Assembly (NCBI GenBank): GCA_963677475.2
Contig: CAXXQD010000014.1
Coordinates: 62,001-126,000, forward strand
Reading direction: 5' to 3'
Length of the DNA stretch: 64,000 bases
DNA from: JABMQB01 sp963677475
GTDB taxonomy: Bacteria; Bacteroidota; Bacteroidia; Bacteroidales; Prolixibacteraceae
Shown in pieces: positions 28,909 through 35,963 of the stretch (the first letter of the stretch is position 1; the number at the start of each line of letters is the position of its first letter). Both the position numbers and the translations under genes were made by a program. The notes beneath the pieces were generated by a model. The model was given only the letters and a program-made list of their open reading frames with translations, was not told where the DNA came from and made no database searches.

Positions 28909-30090
28909 ATGAAAAAACAAATAAGTGTTATTGCCTTGGTGGTGTTTATTTTTACAGCGTGTGGTGACTTGAAAGAGCACCGGGTTATCGTTGAGAATCA
29001 TCTGAATTTCAACCGGAAGGAAGTGGTTGCCATTGCCTGTGAGGATTTGAAGCCGGTGATAAAAGGTGAAGACATGGAGAAGGTGTTGATTTATGATCCG
29101 CAAACTTCGCAATACCTGGTTACCCAGTTGCTGGACAATGATATGGATGGGGAAGTTGATGAGCTTCTTTTTCAAGCAGAAGTGAAGGCAAATTCAATAT
29201 CAAGCTACCTAATTGAATACAAGAGAAATGCTTTGGAGCTTAAGCCGGCGATCTCGCTTGTTACTTATTCACGTTTTGTACCGGAACGTATTGATGATTA
29301 TGCCTGGGAAAATGACAGAGTGGCTTTTCGAACGTATGGTCCGGAAGCCGAACGTTTAGTGAAAGAAGGTGAGCCGGGTGGAACTTTATCGAGTGGGATT
29401 GATCTTTGGTTAAAACGGGTCGATTATCCCATTATCGATAAATGGTATTTAAACAATGTTCAGGAAGCCGGTTATTATCATATTGACCATGGTGAAGGGT
29501 ACGATCCTTACCATGTAGGCAATAGTCGGGGAACCGGTGGTACCGGAATTTGGATATCTGATTCACTATTTATTTCGGATAATTTTGTTCGTTATAGATC
29601 GATTTGTACAGGTCCGCTGCGGACTGTTTTTGAATTAGACTATGCTCCATACAGCACATACAACCTGATAGAGAAAAAACGAATTTCGTTGGATTTAGGC
29701 TCTAATTTTTCAAAGTTTGAAATTTCTCTCACCGGCAACCTTCCACAAGATTCTTATTCAGTCGGTATTGCCTTGCATGAAGGAGAAGGTAAAATCTCTA
29801 TTAATAAAGAGAGTGGTACTTTCCTGCATTGGGAACCCATCGATGGTGAATATTTGGGTGAAGGCCTTGTAATGGATCCGAAAATGGTCAACGATGCTTT
29901 TAAAATTATTTCTGAGGTGCCAGACCAGAACCAGTTGCTGGTGACTACACATGCCCAAACGGACATAACTTACTACGCGGGTTTTGCGTGGACGCGGAGT
30001 AGGCAGGTAAAAGGGCAAGCGGACTGGGCTAAAATGCTTCAACATCAGGCAGAGATAATTGCAAGCCCATTTTTTATTCATGTAAAATAG
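28909..30090 (+). CDS. DUF4861-family lipoprotein
   Basis: This 393-residue protein has a lipoprotein signal (FIFTAC, Cys18). The rest is a beta-rich domain matching what I know of the DUF4861 family: an N-terminal VENHLNFNRKEVVAI strand and DNDMDGEVDELLFQ, which resembles a calcium-loop DxDxDGxxDE. A conserved middle follows: YGPEAERL, LWLKRVDYPIIDKWY and HIDHGEGYDPYHVGNSRGTGGTGIW. It ends with a FAWTRS segment. Members are found in polysaccharide loci, often near lyases or unsaturated uronyl hydrolases, but the reaction is unknown to me. It is the last gene of the PUL run. The family call is fairly secure; function is open. Confidence 0.72.
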   Translation: MKKQISVIALVVFIFTACGDLKEHRVIVENHLNFNRKEVVAIACEDLKPVIKGEDMEKVLIYDPQTSQYLVTQLLDNDMDGEVDELLFQAEVKANSISSYLIEYKRNALELKPAISLVTYSRFVPERIDDYAWENDRVAFRTYGPEAERLVKEGEPGGTLSSGIDLWLKRVDYPIIDKWYLNNVQEAGYYHIDHGEGYDPYHVGNSRGTGGTGIWISDSLFISDNFVRYRSICTGPLRTVFELDYAPYSTYNLIEKKRISLDLGSNFSKFEISLTGNLPQDSYSVGIALHEGEGKISINKESGTFLHWEPIDGEYLGEGLVMDPKMVNDAFKIISEVPDQNQLLVTTHAQTDITYYAGFAWTRSRQVKGQADWAKMLQHQAEIIASPFFIHVK

Positions 30091-30231
30091 AAAATAATAT
30101 TATTTAGTTGATTTTTCTTGAAAAAAAAGGTAACAATAACTTTTTACCCAGTTCTCAAAATATATGTTTTCTTGATAATTGTGAACATAAACCTTCGGGG
30201 ATAATCCTCTGTTTCTTGTTTGGATTGCTTT

Positions 30232-30318
30232 TGGTGCCCAGAACAGGACTCGAACCTGCACGTCTCGAAAGACACTGGTCCCTGAAACCAGCGCGTCTAC
30301 CAATTCCGCCACCTGGGC
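30232..30318 (-). tRNA. tRNA-Leu (anticodon CAG)
   Basis: The minus-strand sequence folds as a class II tRNA. Acceptor GCCCAGG pairs with its 3' partner (one G-T pair) and the D-arm contains TTGGTAGACGC. The anticodon stem CTGGT/ACCAG encloses loop TTCAGGG, giving anticodon CAG. A long variable arm follows (GTGTCTTTCGAGAC), then the T-arm with GGTTCGAGTCC. The CCA end is encoded (30232-30234). It reads Leu codon CUG and is 87 nt with CCA. Confidence 0.96.
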
Positions 30319-30340
30319 ATAATTACTTGATCATTTTTTA

Positions 30341-30406
30341 GGATGCCCGTCCCGAAGCCAAACGGGACAGGTTACCCCAAAAATGGGGATGCCTCAAGGG
30401 GCATCC
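30341..30406. repeat. Compound hairpin cluster beside the tRNA gene
   Basis: Three consecutive inverted repeats lie here: GTCCCG/CGGGAC (30349-30368), CCCC/GGGG (30375-30388) and GGATGCC/GGCATCC (30387-30406). A second copy of GGATGCC at 30341-30347 could pair with the same right arm. No protein is encoded. It may be a tRNA-flanking terminator or processing structure, or the remnant of an intergenic element. Confidence 0.5.
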
Positions 30407-30500
30407 ATGTTTTCTGAAACGTGGCAAATATAGGAAAATTTTAATTTGTAGGGTAGTATATGTAGCATATTTGGGGGATTTGATTTGTTTTTTCTTCTCA

Positions 30501-31520
30501 TCAAGAAAACCTGACCGAAGAATCCCGAATTATTAGTTCCGTATCCATTATAATCCGTTCAGATGACGATGTGGAACCTAAAATCCGTTTAAAAAACAAC
30601 CGAGCAGCTTCTTGTCCCATTTGGTGTGTTGGATGGGTTATAGAGGTTAGGGTAGGATCGACAACCGTTGAATGAAATTCATCGGTAAATCCAACCAGGG
30701 CAATATCTTCAGGGATTTTTAATTTATTTCGTTTAATCTCCTTCATTGCTGCAAATGCAATTGTATCGTTAAGTCCAAATATCGCATCTGGTAATTTGGG
30801 CAGATGCAGCAACTGTTTTGTTGCCAATGTTGCATCTTCAGGACTAAGGTTGCATTCAATAAATAATTCGGGATTAAATTTCAAACCACATTCTTTTAAG
30901 CCTTCAAGGTAACCTTCTTTTCTGTTGAGGGAAATATTTAAATAGCCTGGTCCCGAGATGTAGGCAATCCTTCGACATCCGTTTTTATAGAAATGTTTGG
31001 TTATTTCCACCACAGCTTTCTTGCCATCTGCTGTAACCGATGGTACGTTTAGAGAATCACATACCCGGTCGAAAAAAACCAGTGGAATATCATTGGTAAT
31101 CAGTTTTTCGAAATGTTTAAATGTTTTTGTTTCCTGGCTAATGCATACAATCAAACCTTCCACCCGTGTTTTTAATAAATTTTCTACCGACTCAATTTCT
31201 TTTTGCAAAGATTCATTTGATGAGGCAATTAATATATAGTAACCATGTTCTTTGGCAACATCTTCAATCCCGGAAATAATAGAAGAATAAAAATGGGTAA
31301 CAATATCAGGAACAATTACCCCAATCATTTTTGTTTGTTGTTTTAGCAAACCCATTGCCAAAGGATTGGGCGAATAATTTAGCTCTTTCGCCACATCTTG
31401 GATTTTTTTAGTGAGATCAGGAGAAATGTCAGGATGGTCTTTAAGTGCCCTGGAAACTGTTGAAATTGAAACACCAATTTCTCGTGCTATATCTTTTAAC
31501 GATGTATGTCTTTTTCCCAT
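30501..31520 (-). CDS. LacI-family transcriptional regulator
   Basis: This 339-residue protein starts from the ATG at 31518-31520. An in-frame GTG at 31538 is rejected because it overlaps the TAnnTTTG box. The N-terminal LacI HTH reads TSLKDIAREIGVSISTVSRAL and the hinge helix lies around SPNPLAMGLLKQ. The periplasmic-binding-type effector core follows (MIGVIVPDI, FDRVCDSLNVPSVTADG, RIAYISGPGY, DAIFGLNDTIAFAAM, IALVGFTDE). The usual Leu of the hinge is retained in LAMGLL. It probably represses, or activates, the divergent GDP-sugar operon and/or the PUL, binding the operator-like palindromes between the two transcription units. The effector would be a sugar or sugar phosphate; its identity is not visible. 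Confidence 0.9.
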   Translation of the reverse strand: MGKRHTSLKDIAREIGVSISTVSRALKDHPDISPDLTKKIQDVAKELNYSPNPLAMGLLKQQTKMIGVIVPDIVTHFYSSIISGIEDVAKEHGYYILIASSNESLQKEIESVENLLKTRVEGLIVCISQETKTFKHFEKLITNDIPLVFFDRVCDSLNVPSVTADGKKAVVEITKHFYKNGCRRIAYISGPGYLNISLNRKEGYLEGLKECGLKFNPELFIECNLSPEDATLATKQLLHLPKLPDAIFGLNDTIAFAAMKEIKRNKLKIPEDIALVGFTDEFHSTVVDPTLTSITHPTHQMGQEAARLFFKRILGSTSSSERIIMDTELIIRDSSVRFS

Positions 31521-31537
31521 TTCGATGTATGATTCCA

Positions 31538-31545
31538 CAAATTTA
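31538..31545 (-). promoter_or_regulatory. -7 box of the LacI-family gene
   Basis: TAAATTTG on the minus strand matches TAnnTTTG exactly. Transcription would begin about 7 nt downstream, after the GTG and before the ATG at 31520, which fixes the ATG as the start. No clear -33 TTTG is present. Confidence 0.5.
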
Positions 31546-31636
31546 AAATAATATTAGAAGTCTGATGCGGAAAAAAATGGCATTTGCAATTTTGCGAAAT
31601 AAATAGCAAATATGTTGTTCAGCATAATTTTGCTTC

Positions 31637-31671
31637 CGCAAAGCTTTGCGTTAAGCTTTGCATAAAAGCTT
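31637..31671. promoter_or_regulatory. Operator-like palindromes between the LacI gene and the GDP-sugar operon
   Basis: A perfect 14-bp palindrome CGCAAAGCTTTGCG (31637-31650) is followed at once by a second inverted repeat, AAGCTTT...AAAGCTT (31653-31671). Such symmetric sites with a central AGCT or CG are typical for LacI-family dimers. They lie upstream of both divergent promoters, about 35 bp from the epimerase -33 box, so they could serve both genes. Confidence 0.55.
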
Positions 31672-31685
31672 ATGAATTTTGCACA

Positions 31686-31715
31686 TTGCAGAATTAAAAA
31701 GAATCCTGATATTTG
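31686..31715 (+). promoter_or_regulatory. Promoter of the GDP-sugar operon
   Basis: TTG (31686-31688), 19 nt, then GATATTTG (31708-31715; 7 of 8 matches). The start would be near 31722. This excludes the in-frame ATG at 31713 and supports the ATG at 31749. Confidence 0.5.
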
Positions 31716-31748
31716 TTCTGGAATGTAAAAGCAATTAAAATAAAAAAG

Positions 31749-32729
31749 ATGAAAAAAAGAATTTTAGTAGCCGGTGGCGGTGGTTTTATTGGTGGCCACC
31801 TTGCACGTAAGTTAAGGGATTTAGGTAACGATGTTCGGGTTGTTGATAAAAAACCGTTAACAAACTGGTATCAGGTTCACGATGATTGTGATAACCTTGT
31901 TTTGGACCTAAATTCAAAAGACAATTGTTATGCAGCTGTAAACGGATACAACACTGTATATAACCTTGCTGCCGATATGGGCGGTATGGGGTTCATCGAA
32001 AATAATAAGGCTGAATGTATGTTGAGCGTTTTAATCAATACTCACCTGCTTATGGCAGCTCGCGATTTGGGTGTTACCCGTTATTTCTATGCATCATCAG
32101 CGTGTGTTTACAATGGTGAAAAACAAACTGATCCGGATAATCCAGGACTTAAAGAGGCGGATGCATATCCAGCACTTGCAGAAGATGGATACGGATGGGA
32201 GAAATTATTCTCGGAAAGAATGTGCCGCCATTTTATGGAAGACTATGGGTTAACAACCCGTGTTGCACGTTTCCACAACGTATATGGACCTTACGGAACT
32301 TATGATGGTGGACGTGAAAAAGCTCCGGCTGCAATGGCACGTAAAGTGATCGATGGCGAATTATATGGTAAAGATGAAATTATCATTTGGGGCGACGGTG
32401 AGCAAACGCGTTCTTTTATGTATATCGATAATTGTGTAGAAGGCATTATGAAAATAATGGAGAGCGATATTGAAGAGCCTATTAACCTGGGAAGCGATGA
32501 AATGGTATCTATTAACCAGTTGGTTGATATTGTAGAAAAAATAGCAGGTTACAAACTTAAAAGAACCTATGACCTTGATGCTCCTAAAGGTGTTCGCGGG
32601 CGCAATAGCGACAATACTTTAATCAAACAGTATTTAGATTGGGCACCGGAGTATCCGTTAGCAGATGGTATGAAAAAAACATACGACTGGATCAAAGAAC
32701 AAATGATCGCCAAGAAAAATAAAATTTAA
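31749..32729 (+). CDS. NAD-dependent epimerase, GDP-mannose 3,5-epimerase-like
   Basis: The 326-residue short-chain dehydrogenase/reductase has a Rossmann motif near the N terminus (VAGGGGFIGGHLA). The active site shows SSACVYN and YGWEKLFSE (Ser and the Tyr-x-x-x-Lys pair). The sequence resembles plant GDP-mannose 3,5-epimerase: the ADMGGMGFI loop, RFHNVYGPYGTYDGGREKAPAA, WGDGEQTRSFMYID, NLGSDEMVS and GVRGRNSDN segments are all in the expected order. The plant enzyme epimerises GDP-D-mannose to GDP-L-galactose and GDP-L-gulose. The residues that would hold the mannose ring (GGMG, REKAPAA) are present. It is cytoplasmic and first gene of a four-gene operon that also encodes the guanylyltransferase able to supply GDP-mannose. 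The true substrate is an inference. Confidence 0.82.
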   Translation: MKKRILVAGGGGFIGGHLARKLRDLGNDVRVVDKKPLTNWYQVHDDCDNLVLDLNSKDNCYAAVNGYNTVYNLAADMGGMGFIENNKAECMLSVLINTHLLMAARDLGVTRYFYASSACVYNGEKQTDPDNPGLKEADAYPALAEDGYGWEKLFSERMCRHFMEDYGLTTRVARFHNVYGPYGTYDGGREKAPAAMARKVIDGELYGKDEIIIWGDGEQTRSFMYIDNCVEGIMKIMESDIEEPINLGSDEMVSINQLVDIVEKIAGYKLKRTYDLDAPKGVRGRNSDNTLIKQYLDWAPEYPLADGMKKTYDWIKEQMIAKKNKI

Positions 32730-32744
32730 ATAATTCCAAAAATG

Positions 32745-32764
32745 CCCCGGGTATTTGCCCGGGG
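32745..32764 (+). other. Strong hairpin in the gap between epimerase and fused kinase genes
   Basis: A 7-bp GC-only stem CCCCGGG/CCCGGGG has a 6-nt loop. There is no T tail, so it is not a classical terminator. It may protect or process the operon mRNA and lower downstream expression. Confidence 0.5.
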
Positions 32765-32831
32765 TGTACTATTTCAGGCAATACGTTAAGTTCTTTAACA
32801 ATTGCCTTCCTAATAAAATAAACCAATTCAT

Positions 32832-33968
32832 ATGAACACTAAAGTAGTGATGGTTAGTGGTTGTTACGACTTGTTGCATGCGGGGCATGTGGCTTTTTTT
32901 AAAACAGCAGCACAATATGGAAAGCTACATGTTTATGTAGGGCAGGATGAAAACCTTAAATTATTAAAGGGAAAAGCTCCATACTTTTCGCAGGAAGAAA
33001 GAAAATATATGGTTGGGGCAGTAAGGTATGTCGAAAAAGCAAATATAGCATCTGGTTCAGGAATGTTGGATTTCGAACCAGATATGAAAATATTAAAGCC
33101 CGATATTTTTGTGGTCAACACCGATGGTTATACAGAAGATAAAAAAAGGGTTTGTGAGGAGAATGGCGTTGAATTGGTTGTATTGGAAAGAATTCCTGAA
33201 GAAGGGTTGCCGGCAAGATCAAGTTCAGGATCGAAAAAAGATTTAAAATTTCCTTACAGGGTATGCCTGGCAGGTGGATGGATGGACCAACCGTGGGTAT
33301 CCGAAATAAACCCTGGCTCGGTGGTTGTTGCTCAAATGTGGCCAACCATGGATTTTAACGATCGTTCGGGAATGGCCACAAGTTCAAGGAAAGTTGCCAA
33401 AGAACTTTGGGGTGACAAACTCCCGGATGGCGATCCGGTTCGAAATGCACAATTGTTATTTGGTGCCGAAAATCCTCCGGGATCCGAATATATTTCGGGT
33501 ACACAAGATCATTTAGGTTTGTTGGTTCCTGGTGTTACCCGAATTGACTATGATGGGAGGTTCTGGCCCAAAAATATTGAAAATACAACGGATGCAGATA
33601 CTTGCGAATGGCTGTCTGAAGTTCTTCATTTTGCCCCGCTTGAACCACGTCCCGATGGGTACAATCCTTTGTTGAGCAAAAACCTTGATCCCAAAATCAT
33701 AAAATCATTGGGCGAATCTGGTGAAAAATGCTACGAAGCAATTCTGAAAAAAGATGTAAAGCTTTTGGGAGAATCAATGAAAGAAACTTTTTTAGCTTGG
33801 CGCAAAATGTTACCTTACACCGTGCCTGATTGGGTGATGGAAGAAATGGAAACAAACTATTTCCCGCATTATTCCGGGGCAATTACTTCTGGAAGTGGAG
33901 GTGGATATGTTGTTTTCCCATCCGAAGTAAACATTGAAGGCACAATTAAAGTGAAAATAAGGTATTAA
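32832..33968 (+). CDS. Fused HIGH-type nucleotidyltransferase and GHMP sugar kinase
   Basis: The 378-residue protein has two parts. Residues 1-135 are a cytidylyltransferase-like domain (TagD/RfaE-C type) with the nucleotide-binding motif GCYDLLHAGH (10-19) and a closing ARSSSGSKK (128-136). Residues 140-378 resemble GHMP kinases of the fucokinase/HddA group: RVCLAGGWMDQP (143-154, family form R-x-x-x-AGGW-x-D-x-P), RSGMATSS at the ATP-loop position (weakened compared with GxGSSAA), SGTQDHLG (QDQ-type substrate motif) and SGSGGGYVVF near the C terminus. A kinase making a sugar 1-phosphate joined to a nucleotidyltransferase would form an NDP-sugar in one polypeptide. This recalls the bifunctional fucokinase/GDP-fucose pyrophosphorylase FKP, but with a different transferase fold and reversed domain order. 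The sugar is unknown. Confidence 0.75.
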   Translation: MNTKVVMVSGCYDLLHAGHVAFFKTAAQYGKLHVYVGQDENLKLLKGKAPYFSQEERKYMVGAVRYVEKANIASGSGMLDFEPDMKILKPDIFVVNTDGYTEDKKRVCEENGVELVVLERIPEEGLPARSSSGSKKDLKFPYRVCLAGGWMDQPWVSEINPGSVVVAQMWPTMDFNDRSGMATSSRKVAKELWGDKLPDGDPVRNAQLLFGAENPPGSEYISGTQDHLGLLVPGVTRIDYDGRFWPKNIENTTDADTCEWLSEVLHFAPLEPRPDGYNPLLSKNLDPKIIKSLGESGEKCYEAILKKDVKLLGESMKETFLAWRKMLPYTVPDWVMEEMETNYFPHYSGAITSGSGGGYVVFPSEVNIEGTIKVKIRY

Positions 33969-33983
33969 TTTCAAATTTATCCG

Positions 33984-35063
33984 ATGAGCAATATTTACAG
34001 CCTTATTATGGCAGGTGGTTCAGGAACCCGTTTCTGGCCGAGGAGCAAAGTAAAAAAGCCAAAACAATTTTTAAATATACTGGGTGAAGATTCCCTTATA
34101 CAGGAAACTATTCATAGGTTTGCGACGTTTACCAATACTGAAAATATTTACGTGGTTTCGAATAAAAGCCAGGCAGAAGTGCTTGAAGCGCAAACCCCAA
34201 TGCTTCCGAAAGAAAATTTAATTTATGAGCCTGTTGGCAGGAATACCTTGCCTTGTATTGGATTGGCTGCAATGTTTGCTGAGAAGGAAAATCCAGACGG
34301 AATAATGGTTGTAACACCTTCCGACCATTTGATTCAAAACAATGAGCTATTCAGGGATACTGTATTGGCAGGGGCTAAAATAGCCGAAGAAAAAGATGGA
34401 ATTGTAACAATAGGGATAACCCCAACATATCCGGCAACCGGATTTGGATATGTTCAAACATCCGAAAACATTACTGGCAGTGAAGCCATAAAACAGTTTA
34501 AGGTTGAGTGCTTTGTCGAGAAACCTGATGCTGCCACAGCATCAAAATACCTCGAACAAGGTGGGTTTTACTGGAACAGTGGCCTGTTTATTTTTAAAGT
34601 TTCGGTGTTTCTCGAATCAATTGAAAAATTTGCACCTGAATTATACAAGGATTTAAGAAAAATACAAGCTGAAATTGGTTTGCCATCTTTTGATAAAACT
34701 TTGGATACCATTTATCGTGCTGTGGAAAGTATCTCGGTTGATTATGGAATCATGGAGCATGCCACAAATTTATATTTGGTTGAAGGTAATTTCGACTGGA
34801 ACGATTTAGGAAGTTGGGAATCGGTATACCAGGTAAACCCTAAGGATGAAAACGGAAATGCCGGATCGGGAGACGCTATTTTTCAGGACTCAAAAAATTC
34901 ATTTATTCATACCGATAATGGCTTAATTGCCCTGGTTGGCCTTGATGATGTTATTGTTGTACAGGATGGAAATACCACATTGGTTTGCCCACGAAACAAA
35001 GCGGAAGATGTGAAGAAAATTGTGGATCAACTGAAAGCAAACAATAAAAACGAATATTTATAG
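33984..35063 (+). CDS. manC: Mannose-1-phosphate guanylyltransferase
   Basis: The 359-residue single-domain enzyme forms GDP-mannose from mannose 1-phosphate and GTP. It carries the nucleotidyltransferase signature MAGGSGTRFWPRSKVKKPKQF, EPVGRNTLPCIGLAA, TPSDHLI, the FVEKPD motif, YWNSGLFIFK, and SVDYGIMEH plus FDWNDLGSWES in the sugar-binding half. There is no C-terminal phosphomannose isomerase domain, so it is the short form. It starts 15 bp after the fused kinase gene. In this operon it would supply GDP-mannose for the 3,5-epimerase, or in reverse release mannose 1-phosphate. The family call is firm; the sugar 1-phosphate could be a mannose-like heptose. Confidence 0.9.
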   Translation: MSNIYSLIMAGGSGTRFWPRSKVKKPKQFLNILGEDSLIQETIHRFATFTNTENIYVVSNKSQAEVLEAQTPMLPKENLIYEPVGRNTLPCIGLAAMFAEKENPDGIMVVTPSDHLIQNNELFRDTVLAGAKIAEEKDGIVTIGITPTYPATGFGYVQTSENITGSEAIKQFKVECFVEKPDAATASKYLEQGGFYWNSGLFIFKVSVFLESIEKFAPELYKDLRKIQAEIGLPSFDKTLDTIYRAVESISVDYGIMEHATNLYLVEGNFDWNDLGSWESVYQVNPKDENGNAGSGDAIFQDSKNSFIHTDNGLIALVGLDDVIVVQDGNTTLVCPRNKAEDVKKIVDQLKANNKNEYL

Positions 35064-35081
35064 GGTTCGCCTGATAATAAA

Positions 35082-35435
35082 ATGAATATGAAAGCATATA
35101 AAAGGTATTGTAAATCATTAAAATTAGAGGATGATCCGCAGTTAATTGAGGAATATAAAAAAGTGCATGCACCCAATGTTGCATGGCCTGAAATCACCCA
35201 GGGAATGAAAGAGGTGGGTATCATAGATATGGAGATATATTTATTGGGAACCCAATTATTTATGATTATGGATACTATTGCTGACTTTGACCATGACAAA
35301 GCGATGGCTGAGTTGGCAAAGAAACCCCGACAATCAGAATGGGAGGCTTATGTTTCTCAATTTCAAAAAACCAGTGCCAGTGCCAGTGCCGATGAAAAAT
35401 GGCAAGCCATGGAGCGGATTTATAAATTAGACTGA
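35082..35435 (+). CDS. RhaM-type L-sugar mutarotase
   Basis: The 117-residue protein matches the L-rhamnose mutarotase family (PF05336, ferredoxin-like fold). Features are RYCKSLKLEDDPQLIEEYKKVHAPNVAWPEI, with the His of the KVH segment as likely active residue, then EIYLLGTQLFMIMDT, and a C-terminal SEWEAYVSQFQ...KWQAMERIYKL. Members interconvert anomers of L-rhamnose or L-fucose; L-fucose has the L-galactose configuration. It is 18 bp after the guanylyltransferase gene. In this context it could supply the anomer needed by the GHMP kinase, which supports a salvage route for an L-galacto-configured sugar. The family is good; the specificity is inferred. Confidence 0.85.
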   Translation: MNMKAYKRYCKSLKLEDDPQLIEEYKKVHAPNVAWPEITQGMKEVGIIDMEIYLLGTQLFMIMDTIADFDHDKAMAELAKKPRQSEWEAYVSQFQKTSASASADEKWQAMERIYKLD

Positions 35436-35454
35436 AGTAGAAATTGGATATAGA

Positions 35455-35482
35455 AAAAGGTGGAGCCTATACTCCACCTTTT
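35455..35482. terminator. Bidirectional terminator between the GDP-sugar operon and pyrI
   Basis: AAAAGGTGGAG pairs perfectly with CTCCACCTTTT (11 bp) around a 6-nt loop. The A and T runs on both sides let it serve both convergent units. Confidence 0.85.
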
Positions 35483-35486
35483 CTAT

Positions 35487-35963
35487 TTATTGGATAAGGA
35501 TTTGGTCCTCGTTCATAATCTTTTCGCAATAATGGCATTTTAATGCGATCGGGGTTTTTGAAATAACCTGAAAGCAGTTATTGATTTTTTCGCTGTTTGT
35601 AATACACATTGGGTTAAAGCATTTTACAATGCCTTTTACCTTATTTGGGATTTCGACCGTACCTTTCTCAACAACTTCATAATCTTTGATGATATTTAAT
35701 TTTGCATGGGGGGCAATCAATGCAATTTTATTCAATTCGTCATCTTCAAAAAACTTGTCGGCAACTTTAATAATTGCTTTTTGCCCAAGCTTTTTACTAT
35801 CCAGGTTGGTGCCAAATGTTATCTGGTTTTTAATATTGTCCAATCCTAAAATGGTAATTACTTTAAACAAATTTTGGGCAGGTATATGGTCAATCACAGT
35901 GCCATCTTTAATCGCACTCACTTTAAGCTTAAGTTTCTTTTTCGTATTGTCTGACATGGCCAA
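35487..35963 (-). CDS. pyrI: Aspartate carbamoyltransferase regulatory chain
   Basis: The 158-residue subunit has an N-terminal nucleotide-binding domain (KVSAIKDGTVIDHIPAQNLFKVITILGL) and a C-terminal zinc domain. The four Cys ligands are in CFNPMC and CHYC, at the pairwise spacing expected for PyrI apart from one residue difference in the first pair. It binds ATP, CTP and UTP allosterically and joins PyrB catalytic trimers into the dodecamer. It begins directly after the pyrB stop (adjacent genes, same strand), so translation is probably coupled. An ATG two codons downstream is an equally possible start. It ends at the shared terminator. Confidence 0.95.
   Translation of the reverse strand: MAMSDNTKKKLKLKVSAIKDGTVIDHIPAQNLFKVITILGLDNIKNQITFGTNLDSKKLGQKAIIKVADKFFEDDELNKIALIAPHAKLNIIKDYEVVEKGTVEIPNKVKGIVKCFNPMCITNSEKINNCFQVISKTPIALKCHYCEKIMNEDQILIQ

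Noticed and set aside
30100..30312. 70-codon minus-strand ORF
   Set aside because: It lies mainly inside the tRNA-Leu gene; the apparent peptide is a translation of the tRNA.
31713..31748. Upstream in-frame start of the epimerase gene
   Set aside because: The ATG lies in the -7 promoter box, and the Rossmann fold begins directly at the ATG at 31749.
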